NCBI GenBank assembly: GCA_034401135.1
Contig: JAWZSP010000002.1
Coordinates: forward strand, 3,100,001-3,164,000
DNA length: 64,000 nt
Origin: Volutella citrinella
Taxonomy: Eukaryota; Ascomycota; Sordariomycetes; Hypocreales; Nectriaceae
Reading direction: 5' to 3'
How positions within the stretch are numbered: the first letter of the stretch is position 1; every line of letters begins with the position of its first letter. The notes beneath the pieces are model-generated. The model was given only the letters and a program-made list of their open reading frames with translations. It had not been told where the DNA came from and did not search any database. Below are positions 48,625 to 60,329 of this stretch, one piece after another. A program made the position numbers and the translations under genes.

Positions 48625-49857
48625 TCACTCTCCGCCCACGAAGCCTAATCCAACACCGGTGCATAGGGCTGCAAACGCCCAGACTCCCGCATAGGTGGCC
48701 GCACCCGTTGACTCGACGCCGTACACGGTCCGCGAGCCCGCAAGGTACGTGTTGACCGCCGATACCAGCACGGCCACCGCCGTGCGCCGAATCACCACCT
48801 TGGTCTTGGCCGTGTAGCCCCAGACGTTCCACCACACCGTCTGACCTAGGGTAGCCTCCACGGGGTCAAACTGTCCAATCTTGTCGTCCTCCTTCGCCTT
48901 ACCCGTCGTCGCGAACGGGGCGAAGATGAAGGTGCTGGCGGCGACCCCGAAGAGCACCGTCACGGGTAAGATGGAGGCGTACGATGCGGCGTAGGCTGGC
49001 TCGACGGTCGGGAGGCCTGCAAAGTACAGGACCAAGATTCGCGGCAACACGAAGTGCAGCGACAAGAACAGCACCACCGTGTAGATGCCCGTCGACAATG
49101 CTGTTGTGTACAGCTGCATGGGCAGGTCAACCAGTTCGCGGTTGGGCAGCTTCGAGACGCCCGACGGTGTGTGAACGGCTGCGAGCGGGCGCAGAAGGAG
49201 AAAGGGAACGGCGGCGGAGAAGATGTCGATGGCCAGAGCAGACACTGCCGTGGAGACGCTCAGCCCATAGAAGCTCGAGAGAAGGTAAAACTTGGCGCAT
49301 TGTTAGCCTTCCGCAGTCTGCGAGTGTGCGCGGATAGACTAGGACAATATCCACAAAGGTTTACTTACGTGAGGGCCATGCGACAGCAGATCCAACGCCG
49401 CGACATCAAAGCTGTCCAAGTTGCCAAACCACCCGATGGCCAGCTCGATTCTACACGAGCACCAGCACGTCAGCCATCAAGAAAAAAAAAGGACAAGTCC
49501 AGACCCGATAGCCTCGCGACCCAAAAAGACAGGCACTTACCCTCGCCAGCCGGCCAGTACAGCCACCTGCCCCCACGTATCCTGGCTGCGACTCACGCTC
49601 GCGAGCTCGCCCTTTGTCATCTCGCTCAAGAAGCTGTATCCCAAGCTGGCCATGACGAAGCTCAAGGCTGCCGCAACCGGGAACTGGAGGATAACTGGCA
49701 GCGCAGACCCACGGGGTCGAGCACCTGCCGCGGTCGGCTTGGCCTTTTCCATCGCCGAAGTCGTGGACTCAGCGGAGAGCGAAGAAGACTGCAGAGATTC
49801 CTTTTCACCTTCCGCGCCCTCGCTTCGCTTCACGGGCGCTCGTCGCTGAGTCGGCAT
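48625..49857 (-). CDS. Multi-pass membrane protein of unknown function
   Basis: Exons 49857-49541, 49450-49369 and 49290-48625 give 354 aa. The acceptor of intron 2 is preceded by a GCTAAC branch site. The N-terminal 45 residues are charged and Ser-rich (cytosolic-looking). Hydrophobic segments: VILQFPVAAALSFVMASLGY (about 54-74), LAIDIFSAAVPFLLL (about 148-168), STGIYTVVLFLSLHFVLP, ASILPVTVLFGVAASTFIF, and two near the C-terminus (AVAVLVSAVNTYLA; GVWAFAALCTGVGLGFVG), so about six helices. A conserved-looking short loop FGNLDSFDVAALDLLSHGPH lies between helices 1 and 2. No transporter or enzyme motif is visible. It looks like a conserved fungal membrane protein, but I cannot name the family. 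Confidence 0.82.
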
Positions 49858-51037
49858 CTCGGGAACGCTGATGACGCGGGCCTGATGAATAAGGTGAGGG
49901 GGGTTCGGCTGACGTGCGGGGATGCGCCTCGTTTCCTTTCTCTCGCGCGCGAAATGTGTCGTGCACCGCACAACCTAGATGACAATATAGAGTCTTTTTT
50001 GGCTTGGTTAAAGGAGTGGATGGATGGTTGGATGTGTCCCAAGATGTTGATGCAACCGCGCACACAGCATTCGAGAGCTTCAGAGTCGAGTGGGGTTATG
50101 AGGGCAAAATAGTGACGTCTGGGAGGTCGCTACGGAAACAGCCCAGCCGGGCCTTGATGGAACCATCTCCACCCCCGCCAGTCCACAGCCAACCCCACCT
50201 TGCTGGGAGTGGATCACTGGCTTCAGTGGAAAAGCGACACGCTAGCTTCAGGCGCGCCATCCTCCTCGCAAATCTTTTCCCCCCGTTCCTTGCCATTGCT
50301 TTCTTCTCCAAAACCGTTGCCAAGATTGATCGCCGGCCGATCTGACGATGGCCAACGTCGCGTCAAGAAGAAGCATATTCCACGTCGTCGTCCTTCAAAT
50401 TATAAAGGAATTCTCTATTCCTATTTCAACACATGAGCCCATGCTCGTTGATTCGCCTTCACCCATGAACACCCACAACATATCAGCAGCTCTTCCTTGA
50501 TGAGGTCCTCTCGCACTCGATAAACAATCCGGGGTCTAGTCTAGTATTGCGACGATCACTTGCTTAGTCTCGTCTAAGATTCGACATGATCTGACTACCT
50601 CCACGGATAGTAAAATTACGCTCCTCCCACCACTTGAGTCGACCTTCCCCACAGCCCATCCTTCACTCGCCATCATTCATCACTGTTTACTTTGTGAAAG
50701 TCAATGCATTCACCATGATTTCCATTTCCTTTGAAAGGTATTTATTCGGGTGTCCGCTCGACGCCTCTCCGAATCCTCACTTTAACCTCGTGGCGATGCA
50801 ATCACGCCTGCTTCCAAGTCATTGACCCCCAACATGGGTGGCCAGTGGAAGCAGTCGGGCCCTCCACTCTTCGGTGCTGAAGATCGGCGGCGGAGCAGAA
50901 CCACCTCATACACGCTCTGAGTATATCGTGATACAAAAGAGACAACGCGCCTGTGTCATCTGATAAAATCCAACTCCAGAGCCAATATGTCCACCCAAGA
51001 GATACTCCGTCCCAATCGTTAACCGTTAATTATGCAA
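49858..51037. other. Intergenic region with a TATAAAG-type start region and no long ORF
   Basis: Between two minus-strand genes, yet it contains a plus-strand TATAAAG at 50401-50407, followed by a C/T-rich leader and two tiny overlapping ORFs of 11 codons each (50433-50468 and 50465-50500, sharing ATGA). No larger gene follows; see findings. Confidence 0.45.
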
Positions 51038-52649
51038 TCATTCCTCCATGCGTCCAAAAACACCATCATCCTCCTCTTCACTTCGATCTCGGGAGCGAAT
51101 ATCGAAGTCGTCATCGCCCATGGCTGAATCGCCGCTGTCCTCCATTCGAACATCTTCGCTCGGGCGGCGCATCTCTCCACGCGTGAAGCTTTCAGGCTGG
51201 CGGCTGGGGTAGCTGTTGATGAAACCCGCAGCCGACAGAGGCGTCGCCTGGTCGAGGTATTGGGCCGGCAAAGGCGGGACGGGGGGGACGTCGGCAGCCA
51301 TTCCAACGCTACGGGGCCCGTTGCTATTGAAGCTGCAGCTGAGCAGCTCAACAGCTGCCGCCAGGTCCTGGTCATCTTGACCCGTGGCGTTTCTTCCCGA
51401 AGAAGTCGGTCGGAAGTCGTTGCTCGGCTGGCGGAAGTGACCAAAGCCAGAGCCGTGTGGCGCACTTGCCGCCTCGAGCGGCTGGTAGCTTCGAGCAAAC
51501 CCGCTGCCGCTGAATCGCTTGTTACGATACGATGTGCCAATGACACTCAGGCCCTCAGACATGGGAGGAGGGGTCGTATCGGCAGAGCTGTGGCGCTCTG
51601 CCGGATCAGAATACCCAGACGCGGCGGGAGAGGATGAATCGGCTTCGCTGGCGAAATCCTTGGCCGAGTCGGGAGGGGTGGTCGAGCTGTCCTTGGGGGT
51701 GCCGTTCATGGCGACCAAGACAGACGCCGCTTCAAGAAGCTGCACTTGCTGGTGCTTGGAAATGAGCAACTTGGACGTCAAGGACCACTCCGGGGTGTGT
51801 TCCCATCTAATCAGAAGTCAGCCAATGTGAATCGCAGACACAGCATCGCCCTCACGATAACGCTACGAAAACCGATCACGGCCGAAGAATACCGAGGGGG
51901 GAAGGCTGGGCAGGGATAACCAACAGGTGCTTGGTAAGGCAACTACTGTGCTTGTAGCCTTTGCCGCACTTGTCACAGCGGACCTCGACACGGTTGCTCT
52001 TCTTGCCGTCCTTGGAAAGGGGCTGTCCATCGCTGGCACGTCTAGTGCGAGCCTTCTGGAACTTGGTACCTTCGTCGGCCGATCCGTCATTCTCGTCCTC
52101 GATGGCGCTCCCGTTAAGCTCTCGCTTCGCTTCACCAATCACTTCACCAATCGGCTTGTGGGATGGAAGGCTCGCGGGTGGCGAGGGGAGGCTGCCGACG
52201 ATGGCCGCCCTGGCCGCGGCGCTCTTGGACATGGTGTTGCGTCGGCCGGGGTGAGCGATGGGCATGGCAGCCGATCGCTCGCCTTCGCGGATAGCAGCAG
52301 TAAGTGCGGCCACATTGGAACCCGGGTTCGTAACGGACTTGCGGCGGGTGACGCGGTGGTTGGCATTGAGGGCGCCCGTCAGGAGGGAGTGGGAGTTGGT
52401 TCGGGCATGGGTTGACCGGCCGGCCAGGCCCGAGGAGGCGCTGGATAGCGGGGAACGGTGTTGCGTCAATGGCCTCGACGACTGCTGCATTTCCTGAGAA
52501 AGGGCAAAGGATATCAGCAAATCTGTGGCCTCGACAAAAAGAGGGAGCGAGGGGGACAGTTCAGGGCAGCAGCGGGAGTTGAGACCCGGATTGGATCAGG
52601 CGCCGGGGAGGGAAGAAGGCCAGGGCAGTCATACTTTGGATGAGGCCAT
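51038..52649 (-). CDS. C2H2 zinc-finger transcription factor
   Basis: Exons 52649-52635 (MASSK only), 52493-51925 and 51806-51038 give 450 aa. The single finger CDKCGKGYKHSSCLTKHL is followed across the intron by WEHTPEW: Cys178, Cys181, His194 and His198 (CX2CX12HX3H). The intron thus falls between the zinc ligands; its donor, GTTGGT, is weak, but only this splice restores the second His. Downstream, LTSKLLISKHQQVQLLEAAS (a helix) and a disordered Ser/Pro-rich tail follow. N-terminal sequence is basic/Ser-rich (RRNTMSKSAAARAAIV) with possible phosphorylation sites. A lone, incomplete-looking finger plus a conserved helix suggests a DNA- or protein-binding regulator. Exon 1 is only 15 nt; the alternative is a start inside exon 2 at MQQSSR. 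Confidence 0.8.
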
Positions 52650-55600
52650 TGCCGGTAGGATAGATGGGATACGCTCGAGGGTCGACGAGACGGTAGTCTG
52701 TCGAACCGCGTGCTGGACGGGGAGATTGGTGCTGTGGGATGCTCGCTGCCTGTGGTGTTTGGGGATGATGATGCCGGAGTCAGGTTGGGAAGTGGTCAGA
52801 GGAGAGGTCTCGCCAGGAGCGTAGCAGAGACGGACGAGAAATAATATTTTGGGAGGAGCATTCAGGCCAGGGCGTGTGTGTGTGGCGCTGCTGCGGGGGC
52901 CGGGTGTAACAGCTCCGCGTCTGGAGTAGCCGGGCTAGGTGAATTGACGCCGCCGCTGTGCGATTATCGGGATATTGGCAGCAGATCACCGCGTACTGGG
53001 TCGTCCGCCTTTGGCCTTGGAAATCGAACCAGCGGGAACGAGGGAGCCATAGTCTTGGGCTTGGTTCCAACGCCTTCCACCAGGCACTACTTTGGGGAGA
53101 ACCGCCCCAGGGGAGTGTGGAGGGGGGCGTGTGGAGGGGGGCGTTGACTGAGAGGCGGCCTAGGTTGGAAGGGGAAGGAAGGGGGGGGTGGGCGTCGTTC
53201 ATGGACTGGTGACCCCAGAGATCAGCGATTGAGGTGCAGGCACTGGGCAGGCCGCCAATGAGTGGGACTGGGCACTGGCTGAGGGGCGTGCAGATAAGTA
53301 GCGACTGGCAGTCCCTCAGCGCTCGCTCCCAGTGAATGGTGGGAGGTACCTGCCCACCGAGGAAGGGAGAAGGGAGCACGCACAGTCAATTGATCCAAGG
53401 TCGAATGGGGCTTAGCCACCCCATGTGCTCGCTGGCTGAAGAACGGCCACGTCCACGGTCCGCCAGGGCCTGTCCCTCATTCATGTAGGTACCATGCTTT
53501 CCCGAGGACGCTGCATCGCTGGGTGGTTGACCTGTTCACTGACTGGCACGTCCAGGCGTGAATCCGCACCGTACGTCCGTCTATACGGGTGGGCCATATG
53601 ATGCGGCAAATGGCAAGCAATCCAGGACACAGCAAACGACGGCCACGGAGGAGAGCGAGAACAGAGTGCCGGTCTTAAATTCGCCTCCTCAGCCCAGACA
53701 GGGCGGGAAAGTCGACTAGCCCGGTGGGCGAGGAACGTGTGAGTTTTCCCTCGTTTCACGACGTGCCTGGATCGCTCGGGCCATTGCGAAGCGAGCCCGC
53801 GTATCCCGGTGGAAGAAGCCCAGGCAATGAGAGGGCGACCGGGCATGGTTAGAAGAGAAATCCACCTCCCAGCAATGAGTAAGTAATTATGTTTGTGCAT
53901 TCATCGTTGCGTGATAGTTAGAGGCAAGGAGGCGGAGAAGGGCTTGGTTGAATGCCAAGTGCTCTACCCGTACTTAGGCACTAACTGGTCTTGACTTCCC
54001 CCGCGCTCACCCACTTATTAGGGTGTCTGAAAGGGGCCGCGCTGATGGCCTCCAGGGCGCCAACAGAAGGACGGCCACGCTGCTCCGAGCCGCAGTCTGC
54101 CGGACCTGGGCCGTCTGCCACGGCACGGGCACCTGATGGTCGTTCGTGTGTCGTTGACAATTCCGAGCCGGAATTCACCACCTCCCCCGTTCTGGGCTGA
54201 TGCGTCACCCGACTGCCGCAGCACCTCAGTCTCCGGTCGTATGGCACTTCCCACTGCCTCCATCCCGAGACTGGTCCCGTGGCCAGATGCCGCAGGGTCC
54301 GTGGCCTGTGTCGTCGTGCTGGCGCGGGGGTTCGGGCCAGCGACCTGACCTAGTTGATGCTGCTACATGGCGCCAGTCCCAATCCTCTTGCGTACCAAGT
54401 GACGACTTCCAACGCGGCAGGTACGAGGAGGCATACGGCAAATGCATATTATGCCGTAGTCGTGTTCAATCGCACATAATCCGTACAAATTATGTTGGTA
54501 AGATGGCTTGGATGGGTGCATCTTTTACATACCTGCTCCCGGCTTTGCCGAGACCTGTAGCATCAGCAAAGGCCCATTGTGTTCCCTCTCACATTGCTAG
54601 ATACCAAGCCAATTCCCCCTAAGCTTTGCTGCCGAAGGCATTCAGTATCTGTCAGGCTGATGTGTTGGAAATTACCCCTGGATGACAGCTGCTTAGCCCG
54701 ATACCTTTGCCCAAGTCATCTCATGTTATCTTTCTCTGACCAGCGTCTTAGCGACTATTCTAATAGGCTAATTAGCAATTAATCAGTGGAAAAGAGAGGG
54801 ACAGGTTGCTCTGTTGGCAGCCGCGTTTGCGAAATAAAAAGGGCAGGGTGGCCGCTTACGGACAATGCTGCCCGATTTGGGCGGTTTGCGACGAATTTAT
54901 TCATTTTGCATAAAATGACGAATGGCAACCACATGGGCAGGCATGAAAACTCGTGCCCGACCCAGCTTCTTACTGCAACAGGCCAATAAATTACCAATTC
55001 CGCCTCTGAACGCAGCCATTGTGCTCTCGTGGGTGCTAATTGGTAGAATTTGCTGCCGCCGAGGGGGGAAATCAGAGGGCGTAATTATTCGCATTCACCA
55101 ATCCGAGCGTCGGAGACCAGAAGGCGCATATGAGGTCGTCCGCCATGGACAATCATGTCTGTCCTTGGCTGTCGGCCAGTCCATGGAAGGATCGGCGCTC
55201 TCACCAGCCAGTCTAGGCAAGCCAACCTCGGGCACACCCGACTCACTAAAGCAATTGAAGCGTACATATCAAGTAGGGAATAATAAACGCATCCTGAACA
55301 GTGGGGGCCCTGGTGGTCTGGGTATATCAGATCAGGATGCGGCGTGGGTTGGCATGGGCACAGTGTAAGGTACTCGGAAAGCAAACCGGCCAGCCGCCTG
55401 TCTCGCCTGCCTGCTAATGAGATTCAAAGGACAGCCGCACATGGCTTCGGGCAGCGGCCTGTGCTCCTGCGGCGTAGCAGCCTGTAGGCGCCTCGGTCGC
55501 CGGTAACCCGTCCAGTGGGTGGGCAACAAGCTGGCAGTGCAGTGCTGGGTACCTGCGCAAAAACAACATGCCAGGGCTGGCGAGATTCCTAGCTTCGTAT

Positions 55601-58600
55601 CAAGAGCTACCTTTTATACGATTCGCATTGTATGAACTATGCAGATTGTGAAAAGGATAGCGAGCCGGGGTCGTGTGCAAGCCCACTTCTATCCAAACGT
55701 GTCAAGATCGATCTCTTGAAACACGGTAGAGAGCCAATCGCGGGATGTATTGATGTAGGGCCTTTATGCAGCCCATCTGGTTCGAGTTGTCTGCCTTTTT
55801 TTTTTCATCCTGGATCCTGTACCCTGCCTCAGCTACCACGTTCTCAAACATGAAGGGCCCTCACCGTGCTAATCCGGTGCTCTTTTGGCGTCATTCTCGC
55901 TTGGCCCCTTGAGCCTCAACCCATTAGCTCGGCCGCACCCACTAACGACAGGTGTCGCAAGAATGGCGATAAGTGCAGCAACAAGTGCAATGAGGCTGGG
56001 GTTGCTTCACGAATTGCGGAGCACAGCGGCTAATTAATTAGTAGTCTGCCGACTTACACAACTATTGCTCGCACGCCCGAGAGCGCCATGCAAGCTCCTC
56101 ATCAGTGCCAGATCCACGACGGGCGTGGACGGGCATTGCAACCCTTTCGAGAATGTAGTCAACTCCCCCGGACGACTTTTTGTCACGCTTGCCCCATATC
56201 CATCGTCGCATCAAAGCAGATGCCCGCTAGGTTGTTTCGAGGCGCTAGCACTAGCGATGGAGCCCTGGGTTGCCATCCTCTCGTCCTCTTGACCTGCTCC
56301 CTGCCTCTGGTTCGGGCGTGCTGCTAGCAAGACATGGCCTCTCTGAGCGTCCTAGAACGCTTAGATGCATGACCCGCTATGCAGCCAATCAGGCCACCCC
56401 AGCCGTGTCTTCATGAGCTCCCGCACTTAGCGGGTTCAGCGGGTGTGAGCCACTGAGGCTTCATTGCTTTCGGTCGGCCTGCGCTGGTACTGCGCGCGCG
56501 TGCTGGAAGGTGAGTCGTCAGCTGGGGGTGCCACCGATGCCACCTTGCCATAATCGCACAGTGGACAGATTTAAGTGCCACCACAATCTCACCATTGGAT
56601 TGGAGCATTGTCTTGCACGGAGCAAAGCGCGCGCGTGAGGTTGTAAGGGGGCGAAGTAGTCGCTCACTTCCTCGTGCTGCCGTTATTGCTACGGAAAGGA
56701 TGAAATGGGGAAAACAGCAGAGTAAAAAGAGCACCGTGAGCGCACGTTGTAGCTACAACACCTCCACCCTGCCTGCTGTACCTGTGAGACGGTTGGACTT
56801 TACTGTCCGAAATGCACAGGGCGGGCAAACGCATCTGATGCCGCCGCCGGTCCCAGCAGCCGGGCTACAGTGCGCAGTGGGTAAATAGCCTCTGCACAGC
56901 GCACTCGTTGAGGCTTAGTGGGCGGATAGGCCTCCTCCAGGCACATCGTCTGGAGCACCTGACCCCCTCTGGGAGGTCACATGGGGATCGCCCTGAGGGG
57001 AATCGCAATTATTTCGGCCGAACATTATTAATTATTGAGCTGCTAGATTGGATCAGGCTATTTTGAAGCGCCTGCCAAAAAGCGATGCTGTTGGGCCCTG
57101 GACAATGCCATGTTGGCGGATCGTAAATGGGTTGGAGATGAGGGGAAGAGCTCCAGGGCCCTGCAGGTCAACGTTCCTGACGGCCGGAGCACCTTCCACA
57201 GCTGGTAGTGAGCAACGAAGCCTCGGGATGTTTGTCGGTTGTTCCTGGCCATCACGCTCATTGTTTTCCACCTTGAGACAAAGAGTCGGGGCCGAGGAGT
57301 TCGCTCGGCCTGTCAGCCGCTCGTCCATCATGACGCCAGCCGGCATCGAAGATTGACGTGCAGGTTAGATTGTCGATCGACTCGAAGGAGCAAAATCGTC
57401 GTTCTCAAAAAGTGCCTCACTGGCAATATCTTATTCCTCACATCCTACGCCTTGATATTTCTACCAGCTTGCCCTAATTGATGAGTATCAGCACAATGAG
57501 TGGGACGAGAAAAAGACCAATCAGCAACTACCAGCTTTGACAGATCTCGATGTCAAGCACCAGCCTATGGATATTGGGCAATTGAATGGATATTTGAGCA
57601 CGGATTCGCAGCCCTTGGGGCACGGGGCTTGTAGCCCTGGAACCAAATCGACGACGACGACGCCTTCCTCTGAGTTAGCGTACTGTACCTCGCTCCCTCT
57701 GCACCCCTCGATTTCTCGCATCGAGAATGCATGCAGCAGCGGTCGACTCGGAGCGGATGGCGGCGGCGATCCGGGGTGCGCCTTGTTCCCCGCCCGGGCA
57801 CGAAGGTGGCAGGTCGTTGGGAGTAGACAGCCATATTAGTGTCGGCTGTGCAGCACATGGTGGGCAGTCAATCCACAACGCTGTCCTCTACGCCCTCTTC
57901 CAGTATGGCTTGGTCCAGATCAATCATCTGGCCTGTGGCAGTTGGCTTACGGGGAGCTAGGTGGCTGGCTTAGCTGAATACACATTGGCCACTTGGCCTG
58001 TCACGTCTCTCTAGCCCATAGACGACGAACTGTCATGGCCGCGGTACTGTATGAATTGGAATGTTGGGACTCGGTGGAGTCGTCTGAACGATTGTCAAGA
58101 GAGGAGCGACTGACAACACCGGGACGACGCATTGCGGCTCTTTTCGACCTCGGCGAAGGAGCGTGTCTCAACTTTTTGTTCTCTTTTTCTTTTTCCTCGC
58201 CCCGTCCCACTTCACGCTGATGTCTGTATTACTGTCAGCAAAGCAGTGGCAGTATTATTGTTGCCATACGACTCCTGGTTGACCCAAGACTACTCGTTTA
58301 ATTGCATGGCCCCCTCTCCCAATACAGTTCCCACCCATTGTTAGTCGGACGGCCTCTCCGCAAACTCCACTCCAGGGGCGTGCGCGAGGCAAGAAACACC
58401 AACCAGGGGAGGCCACGAAAGGACAGGGAATACCTCACAAAGTACCTCGACACCGGCCGCACTGAAATGGCATCCGGACTGTGCGTGGCCTGTATCCACG
58501 CTGCTTGTGCTCACAGGCCCTGTGGCCTTGGTTGGGAGCTGCATCAGCAAATCAGTGTCGTCGACGTGCAGCTTTGTCAGTGCCGGGAGGGCTTTATTCT

Positions 58601-59578
58601 GGCCTTACTCAGCCCGTTTTGCGTGTTGACCAGGCTGTGCGCAGAGGGTCGAGGATTGTTGGTTTAAGGTGAGGTGGGTTACGAGAGGGGATCCGGCGAG
58701 CGGGTTTGTGGGTACAAGCCTGCCTGCCTGCCTACAGCCCACCTGTCTTATCTCTTGGCCCCAGCTGCCCACTGTCAATCCACCGGAGACGTCCTCGAAG
58801 GACTCCGGGCGGCACTAATTACTGGCACTAGTATAAAGCACTCTGCCATCGACACCAACTCAGAGTCATCGCGGTATCGGAGCTCCCAAAAATGGGCCTG
58901 GCTATGAGTGAATCATCCGTGCCGGCGATGATGGTACAACGGGTGCGAAATGACGAGGTTAATTTCTCATTTCTATAGATCCTCTGCCATCCATGAGTAA
59001 CCAAGGTACACCGTGCTGACAATGGGTGCATCGGCTGTCCGAGTCAAGGGCAGCACGGAGTACTACTGGTTCATTATGGCTGTGCGACGAAGGGCTCAAA
59101 GACGACATAAACCAGCAGTGGCGCATGGTACATATTCCATTCAATTCAATCCCTCAGTTGACATATAACGGAATGTCAGTCAAAAAGTTTGGGAGATAAC
59201 CCCGGGAATTGAGCTGGCTGGGCTGCCTTTTGTGGGCGAAAGCTTCCCCAGGCTGCGCCCGCCACGGCCATTACGATGGCCAAATCGGTTGACACACTGA
59301 AAACCAACGAGATAGCGACCGCTGATGCTGTCCGTGTTCGTCCGTCCTTGAACCACGCGAATCCCCCCACACGCGCCGAGTGGCGCAATTCTGCCGTGGC
59401 ATATAATGACTTCTGTTTGGGGGCCTGAAGCACAGGCGTCCATTTCTCTCCTAGATATCAGCTCTATCTCTGATTTCGGGACGTTGATTGAAACCACCTG
59501 TCCGTGGCAGCAACCCGTGAGCCGCTAGATCGAACCCACCCGACACACAAGCGACGACCGGTATCAGCAGCCGGTACC
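52650..59578. other. Gene-poor 6.9 kb block
   Basis: No gene supported. Low-complexity features: the 14-bp tandem duplication and G-tracts at 53115-53192, TTAATTAA-type AT patches at 55994-56060 and 57022-57038, and a TGCC run at 58720-58735. ORFs such as 53481-53900 and 54922-55368 carry no domain and disagree with the neighbouring genes in composition. No transposon motif was found by reading; a degraded element cannot be excluded. Confidence 0.5.
53115..53142 (+). repeat. Perfect 14-bp tandem duplication with G tracts
   Basis: GTGTGGAGGGGGGC occurs twice in direct succession (53115-53128, 53129-53142); G4 to G8 runs follow at 53171-53192. It lies about 470 nt upstream of the C2H2 start on the opposite strand. 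Confidence 0.85.
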
Positions 59579-60118
59579 ATGTCAAGCGAAGGCGATGCGT
59601 ACCGCAGAGTCGGTCGCGGTGGCGCCGGAAACTTCTACACCGCCAGCAAGGCTGACGATGCCGCCAAAGTAAACAAGCCCCATTGCTCGCGCAGCCGCCT
59701 ACCCTTTTGCCTTGCGGCGGCCTTTTCTCACCTCGAATAGGACCTAGAGGCCCAGGAGCTGGGCACCGCCGTCGTGGCCCCTCCCGACCGCTCGTCGACC
59801 CACGTCCCCGCCCGGGCCGGCCGCGGAGGTGCGGGCAACTTTGTCGACCCGGGGAACCTGCCCGACGCCCGTGAGAGGGACGAGATGGCGGACAAGACCG
59901 CCGCCGCGGTGAGCGCGAGCCTCAAGCAGAACAGCGGCCGACATGGCTACGGAGGCCGCGGCGGCGCGGGCAACTGGCGGGTCGACGAGGACGAGGCGCG
60001 CAAGGCTGCCGAGGCGGCCAAGATCCAGCAGCTGGACCAGAAGGCCGTCGACGACGTGGAGCTGGGGCTGAAAATGCCCGAGAAGACGCACCAGGGCGGG
60101 AACAGGGATTCTGCATGA
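59579..60118 (+). CDS. DUF3602 / PAR32-like RGGAGN-repeat protein
   Basis: Exons 59579-59668 and 59741-60118 give 155 aa. It carries three copies of the family motif GRGGAGN, at about residues 12-18, 57-63 and 102-108, each followed by an aromatic (F, F, W). The rest is charged and probably disordered, with an Ala/Glu/Lys helix at about 114-135. Family knowledge: in yeast the PAR32 protein is phosphorylated after rapamycin treatment and restrains ammonium transporters; a nutrient-signalling role here is inference. The intron (72 nt) lies between the first and second repeats. The 3' end faces the S33 hydrolase, with 211 nt between the stops. Confidence 0.88.
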
Positions 60119-60329
60119 GAGCTGGCACACTGGTGGGAACTAGTAGTAGTAGGAGTAGTTGTGAAGTGTAAATAGAGTAAAGCAACATGTGCTCCCTGCG
60201 TCAAGAGCCGCATCCCGAAACCATCCCTTTACTGATAACGCCAATGCTGCATCAACCTTTGCGCAAAGCATGCTAGCTACAACACCCAGCTGGGCATCTG
60301 GGCAAAATATCTATTCTTCCATGATCCCG

